DNA of 64,000 nucleotides from contig OZ038381.1 of the NCBI GenBank assembly GCA_964036045.1, positions 138,228,306 to 138,292,305 of the forward strand, given 5' to 3'. The position numbers and the translations under genes were made by a program. Shown piece after piece: positions 1-10,913 of the stretch. The notes beneath the pieces are model-generated. The model saw nothing but the letters and a program-made list of their open reading frames with translations. It searched no databases and was not told where the DNA came from. Positions within the stretch are counted from its first letter, which is position 1. Each line of letters opens with the position of its first letter. Source of the DNA: Eutreptiella sp. 'Long Island Sound 2002'. Its lineage: Eukaryota; Euglenozoa; Euglenophyceae; Eutreptiales; Eutreptiaceae.

Positions 1-931
1 GCCATACATGAGGGAGTCCTCATGCAGTGTGGGCGGAGGCGTCGACTCCTCAAACCACCAGTTTCCCAGGCAGACTGACCGAGGTAAGGAGCACCGGAGG
101 CCGCCATCCGACTGCAAGTGCGTCTGCGAATCGGTAGATTCACACTGGGACTGACAGTGGCGGACCGCTGGGAGTGTAGTCAGGCAACTGGGCTTCCCGC
201 CTGGCGCCATCAGGATCTCCACACATCACAGCGAATAGGGCACACGGTATCACGGGCACTCAAACAGAAGAATATGTACTGAGGTACTGGTCCAGGCTGG
301 ACCATATGTAAGAACAAGTAAACGGCGACTCAGGGCGCCCCTGTAATCCGATTCGCATTCCCGCAAGGGGGAAAAGACAGTTTATCCGTCGGTGATGGGC
401 TGACAATCGCAACATACAATGCACATATCCTGTGGAGCAGAAAGACAAGCAATAAGCGTGGTAAATAGGCGTGTAAACACACTCTGAACAGAGCGCCAAA
501 CCACGCCACGGTCAGGATAAGGCAAATGCAGGAGGGTGGACAGGAAAACGCCTGAGTTCAGGCCATATATAGTCTCGAGACACACGTCGACTGGTCTGGA
601 TTCCGCAAGTGCCATGGAACCAGACCACACACCAAAAAATCGCAATGCCAATGACAGCGGCATCCGTTGCGCAACGTCGTATGGGCTTCAAGGCCCCAAG
701 AGCTCAGAAATATGAAGGCCAGTCGCCCTACCTGGTTTCCCAAGGATTCAGCAGGGGGGGAGTGACGAATAGAAGAAGAGAGGGGCCATCCTCCTCTGGA
801 TTCAGCAGGGGGGGGTATATGGCCACTCTGATGGCAGGTCACCGAAAGATGGAAGAGAGCAAGCAAGTAAGGGACGATCCGTCGACCTCACAAGCGCTCA
901 TAACACATCAGGGGAGAGCTCAGGGCACTGA
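1..931 (-). other. 3' untranslated region of retrotransposon E1 (cut by window edge)
   Basis: This stretch is the reverse complement of the region downstream of pol in E2 (38870 to about 39790), so it is the 3' UTR of the minus-strand element E1. The polypurine tract and 3' LTR of E1 must lie beyond position 1. Open frames here are short, lie in both orientations and show no family motif. Two similar G-runs preceded by CAGCA occur near 752 and 807. Confidence 0.85.
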
Positions 932-3900
932 TCAGGCGCCCCTGGCTGCAAACGCGCGGGTGAGTGCTGCCAAGTCCGAAACGTGGATCTTGGTCTTGTG
1001 CTTGTGGATGTACTCCATGAAGGGAGTATTGCCCCGCGGCACGAACGAGGAGACGGGTTCCCAGGTATCGTGGGACGGCCCATAGCCTCGCCAACGAACC
1101 TTGAACTCCAGACCTCCGGGTGCCGAGGCTTTCGGACGCTGAGCCAGGATCTTCTCGACTGTATAGTCGTCCTGCTCCGCATAATCGTCGTCCGAGTCAG
1201 CCACATGTGCGGCGTAGCTCAGGGACACATGTTGGCCACGGAGGTCGGGTTCCCGCACACGGAGCTGACTCTCGTGGCGCTCCCGGAACTGTCCCTGACC
1301 CACCTTGATGCGGTAGGTGTCCTCACCAATCCTGCGGACCACCTCGCCGGGTGTGAACCAGGTCTTGGTGCGGTGGGTGCCCATGGGGCGGGGTCTGATG
1401 ACCCACACCGGGTCTCCCACCCTGAACTTCTGCGCTGTCGAGCTCGGGGCGGACTTCTGACGCTCAGCATGCTCCTTCTCGAGCTGCTGGCGGATGTCGC
1501 GCGCCGTTTGCTCTTGCCGCGCGAAGAATTCCTTCGAATCGATAGCCATGCGATCACCAGACAAGGGAAGTCCCCTACCCAGGGGGTCCCTGCCAAACAG
1601 AATCTGGTGAGGGGACAAACTGCCCGGAGTGGGGGTGTCATGATGGGCCTTCAGAGCAGGCCACATCTCCTCAAACCAGTTCCGACGTGGGTTGGTGATG
1701 TGGATCTTGCGCAGCTTCTCGAACAGCTGCCGTCCACCCACTTCAGCACGGCCGCTAGACCGGCTGAGATAGGCGACGCTCTTGGCGTGAAGTATTCCCA
1801 TGAGGGAACACATAGCCTTGAACCAGCCACCAGTAAACTGGGGCCCTCGGTCACTGCAAATGGTGCGGGGGATGTCAAAGACGGTCAGCCAATGACGAAT
1901 CATCATGACTGCCACTTCCTTGGCAAGCAACCCCTTTTTGCGTGCCGGAACGGCTACAACGTAGCCGCTGTGGCGGTCCACACAAAGGACCACACAGTCA
2001 AAGGTCTCCTTGCCAATGTGCACTTCGGGCATGGAGAAGACGTCCATGGCCACGCTCTCCGTGGGCTGGTCAGGAACCGGGGTCCATTGGGCTTCACCCT
2101 TGACGTTCCGGTTATCGGGATTGCAGGCCTGACAGACCGAGCAACCCTTCCTGACCTTCTTGATGGCGGTGTAGAGAACGATATGGTCGATCTCGAACCG
2201 ACGCTGCATGTCAAGAGCTTGCTCCTTGACCCCTGGGTGCAGCATGTGGTGGTGCCAAGCTTCACACAGCTCGAGCACCCGGGACTCTGGTACTAGCAGC
2301 TTACCATTCCGGTAGAGCTTGCCATCTTCCTCAGTCAGCCCCTTCGGCAACTTCTGCCCGTCATCAGGGTCGGTCACAGCCCTATACTCGGCCGCAAAGG
2401 CCTCAGACTTGGCGTAGTCGTCGGTCCAGTCGTCCTGGAGGCAAGACTCCGGGAAGAGGTGCTTGTCGGACTCAGCTCCATCAGGGGCGAGTACTCTGAC
2501 CGCTCTGCTCACCCTCGACGCGAGGGGGGCATCTGCAGCCATGACGACGAAGCATTTAGCACCCTCCTCCTCCATCAGGCGCTCCATTTCGATGATCCTC
2601 TTGGCTTCAGCGGTCTCAGCCTCATCGCCATGGGCAGAGATATCCGTGATGCCCTTGCTGGCGGGATAGGCCCACCTGCTGAGACAGTCCGCCACGTTGT
2701 TATCCTTTCCAGGAATATACACAACCGTGAGGTCGAACTTGGCCAAGGTCTCATGCCATCTTGCCCGTCGGGAGGCGGGACCTGAGGGGGTGTCCACGTG
2801 CTCCTTGTGCCACGACTGCAGACTCTGATGGTCGGTGCAGACGGTGACGGGATGGAGGGCTATGTACCCAGCCCATTTCCTGAGAGCCATGACGATGGCA
2901 TACGCCTCCTTTTCACGGGGCGTCCACGTCCGTCTCTGGCCTTCCGCCAAGACTCGGCTCCAGAAGACCACGGGCACATGCCTCCCGTCGTCAAGCACTT
3001 GCTCCAACACAGCACCAATCCCGTAGTCGGAGGCGTCGGTGCGCAGGACGAACCCTCGGTCGGGATCCACGAGGCGCAGACCCACTGCGGATAGCAGCGC
3101 CTGCTTCATCCCCTCAAAGGCACGGTCGGACTCAGCTGTCCAGACCAGAGCCTGGTTGGACCCCTTCTTGGTCTCCTCTCGGTTGCCCTTGAGCATGGTC
3201 GTCATGGGGGCTGCATACTCGGCATACATCTTGATATACCCCGAGTAGTAATTGCAGAACCCCAGATACACCCGTAGCTCAGAGACCGTTTTGGGCTTTT
3301 CCCAGTGCTCGATCGCAGCCACCTTGCCAGGTATGGGCTTCCGCTGCCTGTTTCCAACTACGTGGCCAGCGAAGACCACCTCGCTTACCGCAATGGTGGC
3401 CTTGTCACTGCTGCCCGTGAGTTTGTGCCGAACCAGAAGGTCGAGCACTGGAGTGACGTCCCTTTCATGTGCCTCCAGGAGCTCCTCGTAGCTCATACTG
3501 GGGTCCCCGGACGCGATGATCACGTCGTCCACGAAGGGGTCCGCACAGTCACGCACCGGCTCAAGCAGGTTCTCCAGCATCCGCTGAAAAGCCGCATTGC
3601 CGTTGGTAACGCCCATGGGCATCACCTTCCACTGGAGAGGTCCAAGTGGAGTGCTCATGGCTGTGCAGGCACGGGACTCTTCGGCGAGAGGCATCTGATG
3701 ATAACCATGTTTCAGGTTAATCACCGTGAAGATCCTCCGCCGGTGTTGTTTTTGCAGCATGTCCTCAATGAGGGGCAGCGTATAGCTGTCATGCTGCGTT
3801 TGGGCGTTCAGGACGCGGTAGTCGACCACAAGCCGCCACTCACCGGCAACCTTTTTGGGGACGACGAAGCACGGAGAGGCCCACTCGGAGTGGCACGGCT

Positions 3901-5914
3901 CAAGCCAGCCTCTCTGGATGAAGTCACGGAGGATCTTCTCCATGGCCTCTTTCCTCTCGCCCCTCAGGGCAAACTCCCGGTGACGATACACACGGGGGTC
4001 CTGCTTCAGTCGTATCTTGGCCTCGCCATACGGTCCACGCACCGGTCGGGGAAACACCGGCTTACCGCTGAAGAAGGTATCACCATACTTCTGCTTCAGC
4101 CTGGCCCTCAATGCCTGGATCTTGGGGCAGTCATCGGACTCCGCCTTGGCTTTTCCGGGCACTTGAACCACGGAGCTTACTTGAAGGGGAGGCAACCCCG
4201 CTCGTCTTCGGCTCAGGCGGTCTTCCCAGGTGGCCCAACGGGCCATCTCTGGTCTTGCCTCGGAATAGATCGCCGTAGGTGGGTGGGTTACCGCCGGGCG
4301 GCTCGTCCTGGCTGGACATGTGATCCAGCACCCTCTGAACGAAGGTGTTCCCTTCATAGGAACCAGAGACGATTGAGTCCACTTCCCACCAGGCTTTGTC
4401 CTGGCCTTCGCCCTCACGCTGGCTTCCCCAGTCGTGAAAGGGCTGATCCATATACCCCTGAACCAGATACCACTCCTCTTCAGTGAGGGGGTCTTCCGAT
4501 TCCGATTCTTCGATGTCAACAGGGGGAAACGCAAAGCATTGCCGCCATGGCTCCGCTATGATGCGGTCGACACACACGAAGTCCGTGGCGTCGGCCTGAT
4601 CAAGGCCCCCATCCACATAGTGGAATTCTGTTGGCCATCTCTGGGGTGGCATGGGCTGTCCCTTAGCGTCCTGATAGACACTCTCTCCAGCCGGTAGGAC
4701 GACCTTGTTTAAGGTCATGTTGGTCAATGAGGCTACCCAATGTCGGGTACTTTCCTCCTCGGTGCATCCCATAGGAACAACCAGCACTGCCTTGGAGCGG
4801 TCCTTGCGAATCTTCGCTATCGCTCTTGGAATGTCCCAACGGGGGCAATGGATCCACATCAATCCCTGATGCGGACCCCAGTGCTTCTTCCACGCGGAGT
4901 CCTGTGCGCTCCAGTACCTCTCACACACCCGCAGATGGGCGGAGGTTCCTGAAGAGAACGCATCCAGGGCCAGATCCGAAGCTCCCAAGTCCGCGACAAC
5001 TCGGCTCGCCACTCCGGCCTTACGCCGTACTCCTGGTTTGCAGGACCAGTTGGCTCAGTGTCGAGCGCGGCCACTTCGAGCTGATTGCGTTCGGGGTGGA
5101 TCCCTTGGCATTCCACATGGTGCTCAGGTGACGAAAGCCACGAGAGTTGGTCGTCCTGGTACAGGGTCATGGAGGCCTGGGCCGGGAGGACGCCGGAGTC
5201 CGTGTCCATCATGAAGTCGTACCCGACGATCATGTCCCAGTCCATCTCGGCCTCGTAGAAGCGACCGTGCAGGAGCATTTCCTTGCCGAGGTCTGGGCGG
5301 CTCAGCTCACGATGGTTAACGAACTGCAGCCCAATGGCCGCTTCCTTCGTGCCTCCCACCATGTACTGGCCGTTCGCCACCTTCAGCCTGACAGGTTTCT
5401 GACTGTCGGTCAGACACTCTGGTGGAAGTAGGCCAGCCTTGACCAAGCTGACTTGAGCTCCCGTGTCGACCAACATGTCGAAAACCTTTTCCACTTCCCC
5501 GCATAAGGCACGGACCTTAAGATGCAACTGCCGCTCGCGACCGACACGGCGCACGGCGTGCAAACTCAGGATCTCCGGCCGTTCCAGAAGCTCAACAAGC
5601 GACTGGTGCAGGTCGTGGACAATGGGCTCAGGCTGCCCATCTGCAGCATCCAGCTGCGGTCCGGGTGATCCTCCGATACTCTCGGATAGATCCTGTAGTA
5701 CATCAAACACATTCTTGGTCGCGAAGGACGGACGGGTGCAAGGGTTCGTGCCTTCACTTGCCCTCACCCCGCCTCCGCGACTGGGTGCCGGACCGGGCCT
5801 TTTGCCCGCGGCAGTCCCCTTGTGCTTATCGACTCCCGACTGGGATGGATCGGCGCTTCCCACGTCACCATCCTGCGACCGCACTAGCTGGGGCCCTTGG
5901 CTGCAGGGGCTCCG
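932..5914 (-). pseudogene. pol: E1 pol polyprotein (protease-RT-RNase H-integrase-chromodomain), frameshifted
   Basis: Chromovirus-type Ty3/gypsy pol on the minus strand, in three frame segments: about 5914-5012, 5012-4183 and 4183-932. Against E2, one base is missing near 5012 (GGAGTGG for GGAAGTGG) and one is added near 4183 (CCCCTTCAAG for CCCCTCAAG). Order: aspartic protease (DTGA), RT (PMGVTNGNAAFQ, FVDD), RNase H (TDAS, TDHQ), integrase with HHCC finger and core (AMDVF, SDRGPQF, GRAEV), then a C-terminal chromodomain. The RT motif A aspartate is Asn here (INLKHGYHQ, codon 3716-3718; Asp in E2), so the RT should be inactive even apart from the frameshifts. It follows gag in the same frame after a UAG. 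Confidence 0.93.
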
Positions 5915-5917
5915 CTA
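5894..5917 (-). promoter_or_regulatory. Gag-pol stop codon in readthrough context (UAG CGG), E1
   Basis: The gag stop TAG (5915-5917) is followed at once by CGG, and the same frame stays open into pol. A stop followed by CGG or CUA is a known leaky context in several viral readthrough signals. GC-rich sequence just downstream could form short stems. E2 has the same arrangement. Function is inferred. Confidence 0.6.
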
Positions 5918-8900
5918 GGGGGCGTCAGTTGTGGAAGTAGTGGTTTTCTCCTCCGCATCAACCTCGTTGACGCCCTTCTTCCTTCCCCCTTCACCTCCTC
6001 CTTTACCCTTCTTGTCCTTGTCCTTGTTCTGGTCATTCTGGTTGTTCTCCTTGTTCTTGTTGTCCGACCTGGGGACCCAGTTCTGCTTGATCTCCTGGAT
6101 GTCCTTGGCCAACTCGGTCCCCACCGACGACATCAGCTTGGCCAGCTCGTCCTTGTCGACCTCCACTTTGGCTTCCCGGGTACCCGCGGGCGCACGCTTC
6201 TTCGACCTGTGCACCTTCTTGTAGGCCTCCGTGTCGGCCTTGTGGGTGGGGCATGTTCGGTGGTCATGGTTGAAGCCTTTCTTCCTCCCGTAACACACGA
6301 AACAGCCCTGAGGGTGAGCTCGTATGAACTTCCCAAAGGACAGCGGAGGGCCGCCAATGCGGCGAGGGTCCCTCTTCTCCTGCTTCCTCCAACCCTGCTG
6401 CAGGGGCTTCCAGTTTCCCGGTTTGCTCCCCGCGCTCAGGCTTTTGGCCACGAAGGCACACACGGCCACTTCGGCGGGCTCATCGTCGTCATCATCGTCG
6501 ACGAGAGTCTCATCGCCGCCGGCTCCCGCTGGGTCCATGGTAGCTTCCCCGCCAGGTCCCTCGCCAACGTAGTTGACGTCGCGGTCGCCGGGCCTCAACC
6601 CGCGGGTGTGGTGGAGGTTTCGGTACTCCTTGAGTACTTCCTCGCCAACCCACTCCAGGATCTCGTCGCAGCTCATCCGCGCCGGGATGGGCTGCAGACG
6701 GATGGTCTGGCCGCTCAACTCACACTCGTCAAGGCGCCACATCGCGGTGTTCTCGCGATCGCCCGAGACGGTGATGAGGAGAGCGTTCTGCAGGGAGTGC
6801 CGTTTGACATCCCGGGCCACGTTCTTCCTCGTCCAAGCCACCACGTTCGTATGATACTCTTTGGGGAGCATCATCTTGACCGTGTGGTTGGACTTGGCCC
6901 TCTTGGATTCCTCCTTGGTGACCCTCTTGATCCATGCTTCCGGCAGCATGGAGAGCAGGCGAGCCTGCTCGTCACCCTCGTTCCAATCCTCCACGTTGCG
7001 GCGGAAGAGGGTGTATTTCCCTCGGAAGTCACGCCAGTCCCGTAGGCGGATCTCCCGTCCATCATGCTCAAGCTTGATGGACTTCCAGCGCTTGGCCGCC
7101 ACCTGCGGAGCTTCCACCCGCTCCTGCTCGTTGAGCCACTTCTTGGCTTCCTTGAGGGTCTCGATTCTCCCCTCCTTGGTCGCCACGAAGTATAGCTCTC
7201 CGAGCACTTCCGGCAGGCGGTACCTGAACCGTACGAAGACATATCTCTCCGCATCCGCGGGAGGCAGGTCTTCAGTGACGGTCAGCCCCCAATCGTCCAG
7301 CTTCTCCAAGAAGCGGTCGAGGTTGAGGGGGTTGCCATCGTACATGGGGGGCTTGATGTCCTTCAAGTCTTCCCACACGGCGGCATCCGCGGCCTTAGAG
7401 ACCATGAACGCCGGCCGCGAGGTCGACCGAGGTTCCCATCGGCCTCGCCCACGGACTCCCACGGCCGCCACGTCCATCTCCTCCATGGAATCCCGGTGGC
7501 TACGCCGCGGTTCCTCCATGTACGCTGAACCTAGATGTTCACGCCGTACTCCTTCCATGTACGCATCCTCATCAGGGCGCCGGCGGCTGCGTTCAGCGGC
7601 CTCCCGTCGTATACCACGCGGCGGGCTGATGTCGAACTCCTCCAGGTCCAGGTCAAGGTCCTCACCTTCGCCGACATCCCACTCCACGTCTCCTCTGGGG
7701 ACCTCATACCTGAGTCCACCATAACGTCCACCAGCCATTGGGATTGGCTCAAGGGCTGGTGCGGGGCGCCGGGGGCGTACCGGTGTCCGCGGTGGAGCAC
7801 AGCGGTTGCGGTGCTCCGCGCTGAGCCACTCATCACGCCAGTCCTCACTGCCACTGCCGGGCGGCACGCGCTCGTTGCGGCGGCCCGCGCTGTGGTGAGA
7901 GGGGGCGGTGAGAGAGGGGGCACTGGCGCTGGGGCGACTCCTGAGGGCTCCGCCGGGGGCGTGGGGTCTGCCTGGACTTGGTCCGGGTCCCCAGCCGTCG
8001 TCCGACGAGCCAGACTCCAGGGGTCGGTGGTCGCTGCCGACGCTCCCACGGGCTTCCAGCGTGTCCAGCCCCTGCTGCAGGCCGCTGATGACCGTGTTCA
8101 GCTGCCTGGTCTCGGCCCTGGCGATGTCCAGCTCTCTCTGCGCGCGCGCGGTGACCTCAGAGATGCGAATCATCTCGCCCTTGCCCGTGTCTACCTCGCA
8201 CTCGAGGAAAAAGACCCTCCTGCGGAGGTAGACAATCCACCGCCAGATGGTATCCGGGTCGCCGTTCCCTGGTGGGTCGTCGGGGTCCCCAGGGGGTCCT
8301 CCAGGAGGGCCTCCGCCGGGTCTGCCCGGTCCAGGGGGTCCTCCCCCGCCCGGTGGTCCACCTCCAGGGGGTTCACTTGGTGGGCGTCCTCCAGGGGGTC
8401 CTGATGGTCCTCTGCCAGGGGGTCCCGGTGGGTCTCCGCCGGGTCGCCTCGGTGGGTCCGAGGATGGGCGCTTCTTCGTGATGCCGAAGTCCATGTCGTC
8501 ATCCTCGTCCATGTCGCCCCACCTGGGCGTCTCGGTCTCGGAAGACTCCGAGCTCCGGTAGGGAGGAGGGAGATCCTCACCCTGACCTTCCGGTTCCATG
8601 GGGACGTCTCCGCCGCCTCCGCCCGTCCAAGCCACCACTTGGCGATGTCGGCGGCCTCGTCCATCCCCGTCACTGGCGGTGAAGAAGGGGTCACTGTCGT
8701 GGGGGTGTCCACCCTCTGGCCTCCGCGGCCTCTCGGGGGTCTTCCCCTTGCCCTTCCTCCGTCGATGGGCGGTGGGGCCACTGCTCCCACTGCTGCCCGT
8801 GTCCGCCTCATCCAGCGTCATCTTGGAGGAGGCGTCCCCTTCGAAAAGCTTTCGAAGGGTCTCCACTCGTGATCCTCCCTGGGGAGTCTCGCGGCGGAGT

Positions 8901-9766
8901 TTGGCCTCTGCCTCCTCCATTGCGGCGGCGGTGGCTGCGGCAGCCCGCACTTCGGCTTCCTCCCGAGCACGAGCCGCCTCGGCTTCCCGGGCCTGCTGCA
9001 GCCGCACCTTCTGCGCTTCCAACGCCGCCAGCTCCGCCTCCGTCTTGGCCTTCTCCTCAGCGACCTTCGGTCGCGCGGCCTCGATGGCGTTCTTCTTGGC
9101 GGCGTCCGCCTGGGTCTTAGCCGTCGCTTCGGCGTGGGCCCTTTCCTCCGCCTCCTTCTTTGCCCTCCCTTGGGCAAGCGCCTCTTCCTGCGCCCTCACC
9201 TCGGCCTCCTTGCAGGCAATGGCCTCCTGCGTCAGGCGGGCTTCCTCGTCGGCTGCCGCCAACTCACCTTTGACCTGGGCAGTCGCTGCCCCATGGGCCG
9301 CTACCGCCGTGAGTCCGGCCGCAATGGCCGCCACGGTCTGGGCATGGATAGCCATGCCATGCGCCCACTCCGCAGCCTCCTCCTGGGCGATGCCGATGGC
9401 GCCCTCCACGGCAGCGCTGTGCTGCCTGGCCCGTTGTCGGGCAAACCGAAGGTTGCAGGGCACCCCACAGGCGCGCTGACAGGCGCGCGCCACGTCCCTG
9501 TCGGGAGCGACGCTGCTGCTGGAGCTGGCCTGGTTGGCCGGCATCCTCCCGCGGTGGGCCGACTCCACGTCGCTGCTGGGGCCTGCTGGGGCCTGCTGGG
9601 GCCTCAGGAGCAGCGGACGGGGCTTGGCCTTGGTCTGCCTGGCGACTTGGATGAAGTCGCCGAGGGTGGCGTGGCCGGGGTGATGACCACCATTGGCCCG
9701 TTGGGGACTGGGGGCTGGGGCTCCGCCCTTGGCTCCTTGGGCGGCTTCGGCGGCCAGCGACTCCTG
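5915..9766 (-). pseudogene. gag: E1 gag, main C-terminal part (split by transposon T1)
   Basis: Minus-strand gag continuing from the N-terminal piece at 16091-16569; T1 (9767-16090) sits between them. Visible from N to C: a long Ala/Glu/Lys-rich coiled coil (about 9450-8860), an acidic segment, a collagen-like Pro/Gly tract (about 8490-8260), a second short coiled coil, an Arg-rich linker, a capsid-like region (about 7410-6560) and a variant zinc knuckle CX2CX8HX4C (around 6290). The last residues are Lys/Asn/Asp-rich. The frame is otherwise open to the UAG at 5915. It differs from E2 gag by scattered substitutions. The open frame reads about 70 nt into T1, which is chance. Confidence 0.9.
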
Positions 9767-9793
9767 CCCTACGCGCTCATTTGGATCAGGTAC
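9767..9793. repeat. T1 left terminal inverted repeat
   Basis: 27 bp matching the reverse complement of 16064-16090 with one C/T mismatch at base 8. It begins with CCC directly after the gag codon interrupted at 9766. Confidence 0.92.
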
Positions 9794-9815
9794 CCTTGAA
9801 TTACCCAAGTGAAAC

Positions 9816-9870
9816 CGTGGTTCAACCGAGTTCAACCGCGCACTTTCATTACGGCTTCCCCACGGTTGAA
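9816..9870. repeat. GGTTCAACCG motif cluster, left subterminal
   Basis: Several copies of GGTTCAACCG/GGTTGAACC about 25 bp inside the left TIR. The position suits a transposase-binding subterminal repeat; function is inferred. Confidence 0.7.
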
Positions 9871-10256
9871 CCCCTATCGAGGTACAGCAACAAATTGCTA
9901 AGTAGCAACCTCAAAACCGCTATTTTTCAGCCCTGCAAGAGATGCCACACCCCCTAAAAAGAATGTTTTTGAAAACCATCTTACCTCATTGCTGCAAAAC
10001 ACTGGAGACATATTTCTCTTGGATCATATTTCACGGCGGTGGTGTTGTAGGTGCCAGTGGCGGCGGCTGTATTGGTGAAACCGCACGGCTTCACCATCAA
10101 CTTTTCGTTAGGCGTGGTGACATACACCCTTGCGCCTTGTTTGGATTCCCCTTAGGACTTTGGACCCTTTTTAGTGAACAACAATTACATGCAAGCCTAC
10201 ACTTGATTGTCAGAAGCTTGTTTCCTCATAGATTGCACTGAAATGTAACCGGCTTT

Positions 10257-10317
10257 CGAGGTGGTTCAACCGCTGGACAGGCGCGCGGTTGAACCGGCTT
10301 CACCGGTTCAACCGCTG
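10257..10317. repeat. GGTTCAACCG motif cluster, 3' non-coding
   Basis: Copies in both orientations (GGTTCAACCG, CGGTTGAACCGG, CGGTTCAACCG) within 60 bp, outside any exon. Confidence 0.7.
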
Positions 10318-10913
10318 TTGCACGAAGCGCTACACAAAAAACACATCTTCACCTTGGGAAGCCAAACGTGACCAGTTCGTTCTGCATCGCCACAGGCAGA
10401 CGTCCTCATGCAATGCCTGTGTACGGTACGAGCACAATGCGCTGTCCAGACCACGCCAGAGGCACGTGGGGCCTAAGAGCGTTAAACATGACCCCATATC
10501 GAGGATCCACAATGTGTCCCCATAATAAATCACGCCCCCAACGTATCCATGCAGGACGATAAGGCCCATTTGCACAAAGTAGGGCACTGGTAAACAGTTC
10601 CCCCCCCCACAAAATCACCCAGGGCTATTTCCCCCGTAAGGGGACTGTCATCCTTTGGATGCGTATGTACAAGCATGGAATGATCGCCCACCCCATGGAC
10701 CACTGCGAGCGCAGTGTAGGTTAGTTGGGGGAGTACACTTCGGATGTGTGCGTTCACGCGCCGGACCAGTTCCGGATCTCTCCTCGTTTGCACTGCAACT
10801 TGCACACGGTGATGCCCCTGCACCATTACGGCCCCCCACAACTGCCTACGGTACCGTGCTCCATGTCCTTCCCGCCACTGCCACCCCCTCATTCCCTTGA
10901 GGCACGTAAAAAG

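Larger units (their letters stand above)
9794..10913 (-). other. T1 3' non-coding region
   Basis: About 1.1 kb between the stop of the second T1 gene and the left TIR. It holds two GGTTCAACCG-type motif clusters (9816-9870 and 10257-10317) and no convincing coding frame. Confidence 0.6.

Noticed and set aside
983-4486. Long plus-strand frames (437 and 393 codons) opposite E1 pol, and the matching minus-strand frames opposite E2 pol
   Set aside because: They are antisense shadows of GC-rich pol sequence; the sense strand carries all protease, RT, RNase H and integrase motifs.
5897-9799. Plus-strand frames opposite E1 gag and minus-strand frames opposite E2 gag (up to 512 codons)
   Set aside because: Mirror images of the repetitive gag coding sequence, with no independent motif; the sense frame is conserved in three elements.
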